NCBI GenBank assembly: GCA_900617975.1
Contig: UZAE01012412.1
Span: forward strand, 26,062 to 42,738
Direction: 5' to 3'
DNA from: Rodentolepis nana
Taxonomy: Eukaryota > Platyhelminthes > Cestoda > Cyclophyllidea > Hymenolepididae
DNA length: 16,677 bases
Shown: positions 1-8,622 of the stretch, piece by piece
Layout of the letters: each line of letters opens with the position of its first letter
Numbering within the stretch: the stretch's first letter is position 1
Made by a program: the position numbers and the translations under genes
The notes under the pieces: model-generated
Database searches by the model: none
What the model was told of the DNA's origin: nothing
Seen by the model: only the letters and a program-made list of their open reading frames with translations

Positions 1-134
1 GTTTGAAGTCAGAAGCCGATCATTAGACTTATTTTGCCGTATGAGTATGCGTTGCCCAGGGTGCACCACGTTATTGCCGTATAAGTATACGTTGCCCAGG
101 GTGCACAACGTGGAGGTAAGTCTATCGCACATCC
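1..134. repeat. Tandem 40-bp unit of a dispersed repeat, left copy
   Basis: Two near-identical units (about 29-70 and 71-110) share GTATxAGTATxCGTTGCCCAGG and a following GTGCACAACG-type stretch. The second is followed by GGAGGTAAGTCTATCGCACA. The same core with the same tail recurs at 10813-10869. The second unit contains the inverted repeat ACGTTG (89-94) / CAACGT (106-111). The element probably extends left of the window. Family unknown. Confidence 0.75.
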
Positions 135-294
135 TTATGTTTTATAATTAAGCAGTTCTAAGTTTCCGATAGTAACAGAAGAACAAAAAGGCACTTCAAA
201 TCGCATGAATAAAAGTCATTTTTCATACGACCACTATGAACGGTGTGTCCTAAGATTTATAGGTAATACGAACCAAATTAGACCCCATACTCCT

Positions 295-307
295 CCCCCC
301 CCCCCCC
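295..307. repeat. Poly-C tract (13)
   Basis: Uninterrupted run of 13 C in otherwise AT-rich flanking DNA. The length is likely variable and prone to sequencing error. Confidence 0.9.
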
Positions 308-1277
308 TAACGGATAATTACGATGAGGTAAAAAATTGTGTATATTTTAATCGAGGATACCATATAATAAGGAGACTGTAGATACAAGGAGTTAGGGTAG
401 AGTTAAGCCAAAAAAAAGGGAAACGTTACTACATCTGATCTCCAAAACGACCAGGCTATTAGCAACTTTACTTTCTTTTCATGCCGTTTCCTTATCATCG
501 TCAAGATGAAGGTTTGAATGCCTTGGCTCTATGCGGTTTCGCTACCAGCCTCTTTTCATGCAAGTGTTAAGACTGCCAACCAAAGAGCGAAAACTCCGTC
601 AGTTGGTAGAGGGATGGAACAGTTGTTAGCCAATTCATAAAGGCCTTCCATCCTCATGCACCTTGTTGCCAATGGGCATCCTGGAGGAAAACTTGGCGTT
701 TTTTTCACCTTTTGAATTTAATTTGTCACCAAGCGATAAATTCTGGATTGTTCTAGTCTTGGTAATTGAGAATTCAATAGACGTATGAGTTGCTCAAAGA
801 TTAAGTCTACTTTTGCAGTAAGCTTTCATAGAAGAACCAGAGATTCAAGAGTTATTGCTTATACATTTGAAACACCCAACTTTGCTGTTTAACTTTCATT
901 AGCAACTTACTTTCCGGAATTTCCTAAAGCTGAACTGCCATCTATCAACTAGACCTTATCAGCTCGTCTGCATCGACCCGTCTTTCGAAACGCATGTGAA
1001 GATATAAATAATAGCTAGAAAGCAGTTCTCCATTTTTTTTAATTCCCTTATCTCCGTGTGATTATTCCCAACTTACTTTCAAATAAATTCCTTTAATTAT
1101 TTCAATTACATATAAACGTACATTAGTAGAATCTTCTTCTGATCCAACTCCATAGTTCCCCAATTACTGACGCCCAACTAAACGGCTCACTCCTCTTCAA
1201 AACCAGCCGATTAACTCCTCCAATCAGGTCCTTCAGCCAGTTTCTTCCTCTTTCTATTTTATAGACCCCTCTCCCTT

Positions 1278-1292
1278 CCCCCCCCCCCCCCC
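1278..1292. repeat. Poly-C tract (15)
   Basis: Uninterrupted run of 15 C inside a pyrimidine-rich stretch. It is the second such tract in the left 1.3 kb. Confidence 0.9.
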
Positions 1293-1933
1293 ACTACCTC
1301 TGATCAATCGTAATAAGGGCCTATCGATAGTAATCCTGTATTTTGGTGTCTTTCTCCTCGTCCCTTTATATTTAGTGCCTCCAACACTTAGTCCTTGAAC
1401 ATTTTCTTGCCTTCTGCTATATAAGTCTGTAAATCATCTTAACAGCCAATGATTCTTTTCATTATCAACATTATTTTTTATTCTTTCATATTCCACTTCT
1501 CAAATTCATTAGCTATTTACTTAACTGGACTTCCTAATTCACTTGGTGGTCCTTTGCTGGACGTTTAGGAGAGTGATAAACACTAACTTGGAGAAAGCAG
1601 CATAACCGTAGGGGAACCTGTTGTGGAGACATATATCAAGGCCTTAGGAGTACTCACCTAAGCTCCATTATCGAAATTAAGGCATGAGCGAATCTCAAAA
1701 TAGTAAATCAATTTTCTCGACTACTTCACGTTTCAGTGCAAGCATGCACAGCACTTCCCATCACCTGTCTTACAAACTAGAAAATTACTAGCTGAAGAAT
1801 AGTATTGAATCTTAATTCGCAGAACCCTAATTTCTACATTAGGACACATCTGAGCCTGCTTACTCATTTGAAAACCCAACTAACATCCCAAGAATCCGCA
1901 AGAAACCAGCATATTACAAACCAGCAGCCTAAT

Positions 1934-1939
1934 TTTATT
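1934..1939 (-). terminator. Candidate polyadenylation signal AATAAA for CBP
   Basis: Plus strand TTTATT gives AATAAA on the minus strand about 775 bases past the CBP stop. It is the first canonical hexamer I found downstream. In DNA this AT-rich the hexamer occurs often by chance, and the TATAAA at 2265-2260 is an alternative. Confidence 0.35.
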
Positions 1940-2169
1940 AACAAAATTGAACTTAAAGCGAAGCGTACAAATAAGAGTCAAAATCTTGCTACCGGTATTT
2001 TCTTACTCCGTAGAAGTACGGCCGCGAAGTCCCGGCCGGCACAAACACCGTGGAGAAGGACCCACAATTTCCTGATAGTCGTTTCAGAGGGCAGGAAAAA
2101 GGGCCAATCTAATGGTCTTGCTTGCATTGGAACCAATTCTGCTGATAAAAGGGGCGTAGTTATAGTTTG

Positions 2170-2712
2170 AGATGCAAGTCACCCTACCATTTTCATATCG
2201 AATAATCCTCGAGAAAAGGAGACATTAAGATGGACAATGGGAAGACACAAAAGGAAACCTTTATATATACACGTATCATATATTGGAAGGAAAACAGTGC
2301 TGTAAAAGGGAGAGCTTATTACAGCACACAAGCACTGTCTTGAGACTATTACACAGTAAAGAGGAGGTAACATGTACAAGTTGGTAGAGATAGACACTGT
2401 CTTTATCAGTTTTAGCGAGATAAAAGAGATGATGACTGAACACGGGCTGTGCGTATCGCTGACTGGCTGAGTAAGGAAGTGGAGGAAGATCGAGAGTAGG
2501 GAAACTCCCAAATGGATTCATGATTTCAGGATACGAATAGGTAAAAAAGTAGGATAGACAGCGAGCCCTATATCGACCATGTGTTCAGCAGACATGCGTG
2601 GCATTAACAAAAGCAAAAGAGAAATGCAATGGATGGAGAGAGGGAGGAGACACACAGATTGAGAGAACCACGCAAATACGCATATATATATTCAGGAGAG
2701 GGAGAGGTAAAA
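2170..2712 (-). other. Probable CBP 3' UTR, pyrimidine-rich in the sense strand
   Basis: About 540 bases directly after the CBP stop with no credible coding. The plus strand is purine-rich (GAGAGAGGGAGGAGA-type runs around 2630-2710), so the transcript would carry long CU-rich stretches. A TATAAA variant polyadenylation hexamer on the minus strand lies at 2265-2260. The first canonical AATAAA on that strand is further on, at 1939-1934. The true end of the message cannot be fixed from sequence alone. Confidence 0.45.
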
Positions 2713-3603
2713 TCACGAGCCCGGGGGGTTATTTGAGGAAGGTGGCTGCTGCGGCGGGTTCTGAGAGGACGGGGGCTGCTGCTGCTGCTGCATCATCGTC
2801 ACAACTGGACGCTGTTGAGAGGTATTTGCCGATGTAACAGGATTCGTCACTAGAACATGCTGTGGCTGTTGTTGGGGGGCAGTTGTTCGGAGATGAACAA
2901 CAGCAGCGGTAGGTTGACCACCAATAACTCTTTGGCCTCCAGTAAGAATTCGCGATTGAGATATTACTTGCTGTTGGGGATGATGCTGATTTTGTTGTTG
3001 TTGGGAGCCTCCACCAACAGTGGTTAGAAGTGCTGTGCTGCCACTATTCCCTCCTGTGCAAACTGTCGAGGACTGTACCCCACCACCCGGACTATTGTTT
3101 GAATACATCTGCTGCGACTGCTGTTGACTACCAGGCCACGGGCGAACCAAGTTGGTGAACCTCTGCTGCTGTTGTTGGGGCTGATCAACAGGATGTTGGT
3201 TCTGCTGCTGTTGAACACCACCACTAGCCAAGGTTCGAACCCGCATGGACTGATTAATGACATATTGCTGCTGCTGTTGTTGCTGGTCAGTTATTTGCTG
3301 TGCAAACTGTTGCTGTGGGGTAAATTGACGTTGACTCACACCACCAGCAGCGATCACCTGTCTCGGTTGTTGTTGGGACGAGATAATGGGGGTTGTTGAA
3401 TCCACATTTATACTGTAAGACAGTACTGCAGGTGACGATGACTGAACCACTGTCTGCGGATGTGGTGTTCGAACAAGGTTAGCGACATTAGCTTGTTGAG
3501 CGGCAGCCAACCTCTGTTGATTTGCTGCAGCTTGCCTACCACGATTGCGCAGTGTTTCATAAGCCGGCCTGTAGTCGGGATGACGGCTAAGCCAAGCCAT
3601 AAA
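2713..3603 (-). CDS. CBP: CBP coding exon 7: end of NCBD and Gln-rich tail
   Basis: Residues 1565-1860 and the TGA stop. It starts FMAWLSRHPDYRPAYETLRN, which continues the NCBD-like segment (compare human CBP [20 protein letters not shown]). The rest is a Gln-rich, Ser/Pro-rich tail with several Q4-Q7 runs written in mixed CAG and CAA codons; the longest pure CAG run is five codons. Tails like this are poorly conserved and usually disordered. Open frames on the opposite strand here are Leu-rich shadows of the poly-Gln. Confidence 0.93.
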   Translation of the reverse strand, partial: FMAWLSRHPDYRPAYETLRNRGRQAAANQQRLAAAQQANVANLVRTPHPQTVVQSSSPAVLSYSINVDSTTPIISSQQQPRQVIAAGGVSQRQFTPQQQFAQQITDQQQQQQQYVINQSMRVRTLASGGVQQQQNQHPVDQPQQQQQRFTNLVRPWPGSQQQSQQMYSNNSPGGGVQSSTVCTGGNSGSTALLTTVGGGSQQQQNQHHPQQQVISQSRILTGGQRVIGGQPTAAVVHLRTTAPQQQPQHVLVTNPVTSANTSQQRPVVTMMQQQQQPPSSQNPPQQPPSSNNPPGS

Positions 3604-6600
3604 CTAAAAAAACAAAAAAAAACAGGCATAGGATAATGTTTTACAGAGAAATAAAAAGAAGTAGCAAATTACCTGTCTATTTTGCTCCTCTTGAGAAGCC
3701 GGGGTACCACGGATGACATCCAGCACTCGTCTGACATTATTCAATTGCTGTTGAGTAGGAACCACCTCTTGTTGAGTTACCAGGACCGCATTGTTAGCAG
3801 ACCGGAAATTCGAATTAGATTGAGGAGTAGACATGCCCGACTGATTATTCAAAGGTGAGTCTGACCATGTACCTTGTGCAACAGGCAACCTTGTTTGCTG
3901 TTGGCCTTGGGAAGAAGGGAAAGTGGATGTAGGTAAAGCTCGTGGAGCAGCCGCAGGTACACTCATAGGACCGCCATTAAGGGACATGTTCTGCATGCTG
4001 CCCACTCGACTAACATTCGAAGAACTGCTAAATGAGGAGTTTCTGGACATGGGTGAAGAAATATCTGGGTTAGCTGAAGACGCTGATGCAGCACTGGTTT
4101 GGCCACCATACTGCGGATGATGAGAGGTAGGAACTGTCGACACATCAGCAGTAGTAGCACCGCGCGTGAGATTCGTTCTTCTCTGAAGAGATTTGTTTTG
4201 CTGACGCCTTTTTTGCAATTGTTGCTGACGAAGCCTATCCTTTAGTTGTGGACACAGCGGCACCTGACATTGATCTTTGGTACAGGACTTGGCATGCATG
4301 CAGCACATGCTAATGAGTTGACGACACAATGGACAAGTACCACTCGATCGTTTAGGACAGGATCGCAAATGGGACAGGACCTTCTTCATCTGGATACAAG
4401 AAGGATTGCGACAGTTAGCATCGCGACACATATTAGCGTGAATAAGCGCTGCGATACAAGCGAGGAAGTTAGGTCTTCTCTCTGCAGTACCAGAAGGACG
4501 ATCTGATCCAGATTCACCATTACTATTAGAGCCTTCCTCCTCAATACCCAAACCATACTGCTCCATAGGATGAGGATGATTTTCAGTCTTATAGCAACGA
4601 TTACACAGATCATATTCATCACACTCATTGCAATGCCAACGTGTCTCAATTTGATCTCTGCACACATTGCAAGTATATAGGAAGCTCTGTTTGCCCTCAT
4701 TATGGAGTTCATACAGCATGACGAGAGTAGAGTATTTAGCCCGTCGAAGAGACGAAAACTCCAGATGTTTCTCTCGGGCCATTTGCAAGAAGGAGTCTCG
4801 ACTATCCATTAATTCACTAGCAATTAGGGCGTCCGGATCTGAAATTGGCGGGAGAGAAGCTGTAGTAGCGTGTTTATGCAGCCGAATTACAAAGAAAATT
4901 TCCTTTAATTTCTCCATCGTGTCATAGACTTTTCGAGTAAGCTCAGTATTGCAATCCACAGGTCCATCTATTTTTTTCCTCTTAGCCATTGAACTTCCAG
5001 ACTTTTTACTGAACTTTCGCTTCTTTGCCTTCTTTTTGCCAGAACGCTTGTCTAAATCCCCATGGGAACCATCTCGATCGCGTGATCCGTCTTCATCATC
5101 CTCCGTTTCTGCAAGAGCCTCTTCACGCCGTCGGCGCTCTTCCTCTTTGTCTAAATCCTAAAAAATAAAAAGAAACGTGAATGACAGACAAGTAGACACA
5201 GAGACAAGCAGCCAAAGCACAAATAAACAAACCTGTAAGATTTCTTCCAAGGTATTAGGCCAGAAATCACCCTCGAAATATGGTATCTCAGTAGGGGAGA
5301 CAAGATGATGATCAATAGCGTCCTTGAGTATATCCTTAAAGTCAGCTACAATTCCTTCAATCATTGCCTTTTGGAGCATTCTCTTATACCAGTCTTGCAG
5401 GCGTTTAGCTTTAGGTATCCGCTGTTCGACAGGGTGCATGTGGAAGATATAATCATCCCCTTCTGCTGGTGGACAAGCCCAAATGTGCGCCATTGTGTAG
5501 CCCAATTGTTTAGCGTAATGCAAATACCCCACTAGAATTTCATGATATACATCCGTTCGATATTGTTTGGGACGAAAGTAGAAGACGGAATCAAGGTAAG
5601 CTACATATACGCGCCTTCGATTTGGTTGAGGCGACTCTGAACCATACTCCTGTATATATAAGCCAAAAAAACAAACATCTTGGCCATCAATCTCTTGAAA
5701 TGCGAAGATGGCCTTTAGACGATAAGGGAAGCTTTCAGATAGTTCTCCACTTTCGGTAAAACGATTTCGCATGAGTGGTTTTACCTCAACTGTCTTATCT
5801 GAACTGGCTAGAACACGAATGGTAACATCCCGTGAACCGACTTCCTTCTTTTTCAAGAAATCATTAACTCTCCGCTCAAGAAAGTTGCTCAATTTATTTG
5901 TAGGCAAATTTTTGGCAGTAAAACGATTTTCCTTTCGCCTCTGTCCATGCTCGCGCAGACAGCCAGGGCAAACAAATCCATTTGGCCAAATTTCGTCCAT
6001 ATGTAGCGCACAAACTTTGTGCCAGCGACGACCACATTCCTTGCAATAAACTATGGCTTCTTCGATGGTCACATTATTCTTCTTCCGTTCAAAGAGTTCT
6101 TTCCTTACAGGACTACAAAAGAAGAAGCATTAAACCAAAAGTGGCAGCCTACACAGGGGCTTGATTAACTTCATCTGCAAGTAAAATCTCATCTCCTGCA
6201 TCATTGAAACACTTTTCGCATTGATAGTACGTATCACAGATAAGAACGCTCTTGTCACTACACACAGAATGAAGAAATAACAACCAACTTACGTATTGGT
6301 GTACATGTAATAGAAAGCGTCTTTACCAATTGTACAAACATTAGCTGAACTACAATAGAGTATTTGCTGATAGGAATACTCGTGTCCGCAACAAAATCCC
6401 ATCGCTTGCATAACTTGATCCACTCGACTCTCAAACAATTCAGACAACTAAAGAGAAGTGGAAAGTAAAGAAATACAAATCTTACCTTAGTACACATTTT
6501 GTAAACCTTCGAATTTTTCTTATTGTACAGCCACGCATTGTTAAACATCAGACGAAAATCATTCAATACTTCCCATGGATCTTTGTAGACGCCATCTTCA

Positions 6601-8586
6601 AGATTATTTCTAATTGTAGATAAATCCATAGGGTGTTCAATAACCTCCGGATAATCGGGTATATTCAAGGCGACAGGGTCAACAGGGTCACGAAACCACT
6701 CCGCATTCTTGTCGGCATACACTTCCTCATAGAGGCACAAAAGGTTTCTAAGAAGCTCCTCCCTAGACCACTTCTTCCATTTGGATTCATCGACTTTGGC
6801 ACTCTCACTAAAGGAAGTTGCATTTATTGATGTACTACTTGTGGCAATAGATCCGATAGAATCCTCAGCTTTCACCTTCTTCACATCTTTTGGCAAAGAG
6901 GAAGTTGATAACTTATTTGAATCGGTTATGAAGGACGAGGCTGAAGGTGGTTTAATATCCTCATCCTTTTTGACGGCTCCAAAGCTCTCTTGCTCCTGTC
7001 TAAAATCCATGGTTGATGAACAAGCACCACCGCTTGAAACAACAGAGCCGAGATTTTGAGTCATTCCACCACCAGTGGAGTCAACGGAATTTGCAGAAAT
7101 ATTAGGCGCTGATGTAGTTGAATCATTAGCGGAAATCAAAGTAGATCCATTTCCAGACGTTGCTGCATTTCTCCGTCTTCTCCGCGCTTCCTCTAACTCC
7201 TTGTAAATCTTGTAGCACCTCTCTGAGAGGAGCTGAAAGTACTCCGGCCTACTGTTAGCTGTATTATAAGTCGCACTTTCCACTTTTTTTGCGTATTCTA
7301 TCAAATTTGTCATCCTAGGATCACTGTAGGCTGCAGGATCCGGTTGAGGTAGAATATATTTCACACTAAAAATAACGCATTAAGGAAAAAACAACTTACA
7401 TTCTGCGAACTACATGATCTCGGTGCTCCGAATTAATTCCCGCTCGCCAATCGGCTTGTTCACTACCCTCTCCACCACCACCACCACTCCCACTACCTTG
7501 CGCCTGTGTAGTAGAGGGGGTAATAGCAGAATTAGGAACTGGCGGCTGTTGAGAGAATGGAGATTGAATACTGGATTTGACCTGAGGTGTGGAAGTTGTA
7601 GGAGGCGCCGGTATAGACCTCCTTACGTTCTGTGGAATAGGAGAACGAATAGCATGTTGAGGTTGACCCATAGGAGTAGATATACCATTCATTTCACCAC
7701 ATGGTGGTTGAGAAGTAGAAGGTAAGACTTGAGCACCACTTTGGCCAACTCCAGGAGGGCGTTGATTTACGGTTGCGGCGGCGGCCATCGCCCTTTGCTG
7801 ATGACTTCGCCTTAAGGGACCACAAACAGGACATTCTCGGCTGCTGCAATTTTTCCAGTGGGAAATTATTTGTCGAGAAGAAGCACAATGAGGTTTACGA
7901 CAATTCTTCCCCTCAGTGCAATTTTTCATGTGCTGGAGGACATTTCGCATAGTGCGACAATGGGGTGTATTGCAGGGTGTTGCATGCGTTTGCTCTTGAC
8001 GACAACATTGAGCGTGAAGTAATAATAAGAGTTGCTGTTGTATTAACTGTCGTTTTTCAAGGTCAGTGGCAGATGAAGATCCTGAGGAAGTATTCTGTAC
8101 AGTTGAATTCGTCATTGGAGCGTGATAACCGGGAGCAGCACTAAAGCCAGGACCAGCCGAAGAGGTACTTTGAAGATTTGTCTGAGAAACATAAGCAACT
8201 CCTTGATTTGAGGGACCGGTGGATCCGCTCAAACCATAAAAACTCTGATTTGGTGGCTTATTTGCTTCTGGGTATGTATTTAAGCCTTGTGAAGACTGGG
8301 CAGTCATATACACGGCGCCCTGGCTTGGGGCAGGTCGAGGACTTAGAGCAGAGGATCCAGGAACGATGGGAACACCAGAACCCTCAGATGAACAACGAGA
8401 ATTGTCTGGTATCTGAGATGATAAAACGTGATGCACTTGCTGGGAGGAATTGCCGCTATACTGTTGCTGGAGATGTGAACGATCTGTAGAGTTTTGATAA
8501 TTTGTTAGAGAATTCGAGTGACTAAAATTATTGTTTTGATAGCTCAAATTTGCATGTGACAAATCCGGATGTGATTCCTTATCCAT
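2713..8586 (-). CDS. CBP: CBP/p300 histone acetyltransferase, complete, 7 coding exons
   Basis: Nuclear coactivator that acetylates histone and transcription-factor lysines with acetyl-CoA. Seven coding exons (8586-7400, 7365-6486, 6447-6293, 6257-6153, 6112-5233, 5157-3673, 3603-2713) join in frame to 1,860 codons plus a TGA stop. Every intron is GT-AG: 7366-7399, 6448-6485, 6258-6292, 6113-6152, 5158-5232, 3604-3672. Domains by residue: TAZ1 about 176-262, KIX 379-462, bromodomain 596-706, RING/PHD-like zinc region about 707-830, HAT about 831-1225, ZZ 1228-1270, TAZ2 1296-1391, NCBD-like 1540-1595, then a Gln-rich tail. The order is exactly that of animal CBP/p300. The protein is shorter than the human ones (about 2,400 residues), mostly in the N-terminal segment (about 175 rather than about 340 residues before TAZ1) and the C-terminal tail. 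I see no LxxLL motif ahead of TAZ1. I cannot tell from one locus whether this is the CBP1 or CBP2 copy of flatworms. Confidence 0.96.
3673..5157 (-). CDS. CBP: CBP coding exon 6: HAT loop, HAT C-part, ZZ, TAZ2, start of NCBD
   Basis: Residues 1070-1564. It begins DLDKEEERRRREEALAE, then an acidic run and a Lys-rich block ending MAKRKK. This corresponds to the autoacetylated activation loop of p300 and probably also serves as a nuclear localisation signal. The HAT C-terminal half follows (FFVIRLHKH, LPPISDPDALI, EFSSLRRAKYSTL). Next come the ZZ finger (YTCNVC, RWHCNECDEYDLCNRC) and TAZ2 (FLACIAALIHANMC, CPLCRQLISMCCMHAKSC, VPLCPQLKDRLRQQQLQ). A Ser/Gln-rich linker leads to LNNVRRVLDVIRGTP, the first half of the NCBD-like segment. 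Donor CAG|GTAATT. Confidence 0.96.
5233..6112 (-). CDS. CBP: CBP coding exon 5: PHD end and catalytic HAT core
   Basis: Residues 777-1069. It opens PVRKELFERKKNN, then the PHD ligands CKEC and C..C around VCPGC, then the acetyltransferase core. HAT signatures visible: DKTVEVKP, FPYRLKAIFAFQEIDG, DVCFFG, QEYGSE, VYHEILVGYLHY, HIWACPPAEGDDYIF and PYFEGDFWPN. Residues corresponding to p300 Asp1399, Trp1436 and Tyr1467 are present at Asp950, Trp987 and Tyr1018, so the enzyme should be active. The tryptophan and tyrosine form the acetyl-CoA/substrate tunnel in the p300 structure (family knowledge). It ends in phase 0 at the edge of the autoinhibitory loop. Confidence 0.97.
6153..6257 (-). CDS. CBP: CBP coding exon 4: RING/PHD-like zinc region
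   Basis: Exon of 105 bases with split codons at both ends. It encodes DKSVLICDTYYQCEKCFND followed by an acidic stretch, GDEILLADEVNQAPV. The CEKCF motif aligns with human CBP (CEKCFTE). The donor is GTAGGC, which is weaker than the others. I fixed it by the frame of exon 5 and by the human alignment, because only this position keeps the protein open. The exon starts with about nine residues that human CBP lacks at this point. Confidence 0.87.
6293..6447 (-). CDS. CBP: CBP coding exon 3: end of bromodomain, first zinc region
   Basis: Exon of 155 bases between a 38-bp and a 35-bp intron. It encodes LSELFESRVDQVMQAMGFCC, matching the bromodomain-to-RING junction of human CBP (LAEVFEQEIDPVMQSLGYCC). 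It then gives the first Cys pairs of the discontinuous RING/PHD module, ending YYMYTN plus two bases of a Thr codon. The donor is a perfect GTAAGT. The acceptor is TTTAG. Confidence 0.93.
6486..7365 (-). CDS. CBP: CBP coding exon 2: KIX and bromodomain
   Basis: Starts with one base completing an Ile codon (396), giving RRIVKYILPQPDPAAYSDPR, a clear KIX sequence. The KIX helix-3 segment with the conserved Tyr (RCYKIYKELEE) is present, so binding of phospho-activation domains such as CREB KID is expected. A Ser/Thr-rich linker of about 130 residues follows. The bromodomain then runs to the exon end with the FRDPVDP and HPMDLSTI motifs and the acetyl-lysine-binding Asn in LMFNNAWLYN (Asn677). 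The exon is 880 bases and ends in phase 0 at a GTAAGA donor. Confidence 0.95.
7400..8586 (-). CDS. CBP: CBP coding exon 1: N-terminal region, TAZ1, start of KIX
   Basis: Residues 1-395 plus two bases of codon 396. The first 175 residues are low-complexity (Ser, Asn, Gln, Pro). TAZ1 follows, opening with LEKRQLIQQQLLLLLHAQCC. Its three HCCC zinc sites are visible: H191/C195/C205/C210, H219/C223/C229/C234 and H243/C247/C252/C255. The loop between C195 and C205 is three residues shorter than in human CBP. The exon ends inside KIX (EHRDHVVRR) at a GTAAGT donor. I chose ATG 8586 because a polypyrimidine tract and AG lie just upstream. The frame stays open to another ATG at 8661, but that stretch reads like translated intron (many Phe, Tyr, Leu). 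Confidence 0.93.
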
Positions 8587-8590
8587 TAAA

Positions 8591-8622
8591 CTGCTAAAAT
8601 GTAAAAATAAATAAAATTCAAT
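8591..8622 (-). promoter_or_regulatory. Splice acceptor just upstream of the CBP start codon (cis or spliced-leader)
   Basis: Minus strand reads a T-rich tract, then ACATTTTAG|CAG, then TTTA, then ATG. Both AGs are usable, so the mature 5' UTR after this junction would be only four or seven bases. This is either the acceptor of an intron in the 5' UTR or a trans-splicing acceptor. Flatworms are known to add a spliced leader to many mRNAs. No spliced-leader donor gene was recognised in the window. Confidence 0.55.

Larger units (their letters stand above)
135..2170. other. Non-coding flank downstream of the CBP gene
   Basis: No gene recognised. Frames are short and low-complexity; the 1805-2170 plus frame has no ATG start and no family resemblance. 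Local items: the two poly-C tracts, a tRNA A-box-like string TCAGTTGGTAGAG at 599-611, a small hairpin CTTAGG/CCTAAG at 1643-1662, the palindrome CTATCGATAG at 1321-1330, and a GC-rich patch at 2009-2060 with a GGCCG/CGGCC stem (2020-2037). These may be worn transposon pieces. Confidence 0.5.

Noticed and set aside
1321..1330. CTATCGATAG palindrome as a DRE-type promoter element
   Set aside because: Single occurrence, far from either start codon, and the factor is not known to me in this lineage.
1805..2170. 121-codon plus-strand frame
   Set aside because: No ATG start, low-complexity Asn/Gln/Thr text, no family resemblance and no splice context.
3233..3244. GGTTCGAACCC, a tRNA B-box match
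   Set aside because: It lies inside the CBP Gln-rich coding exon and has no A-box or cloverleaf around it.
3124..3399. Plus-strand open frame rich in Leu opposite the CBP tail
   Set aside because: It is the complement of CAG/CAA-coded poly-Gln and has no independent support.
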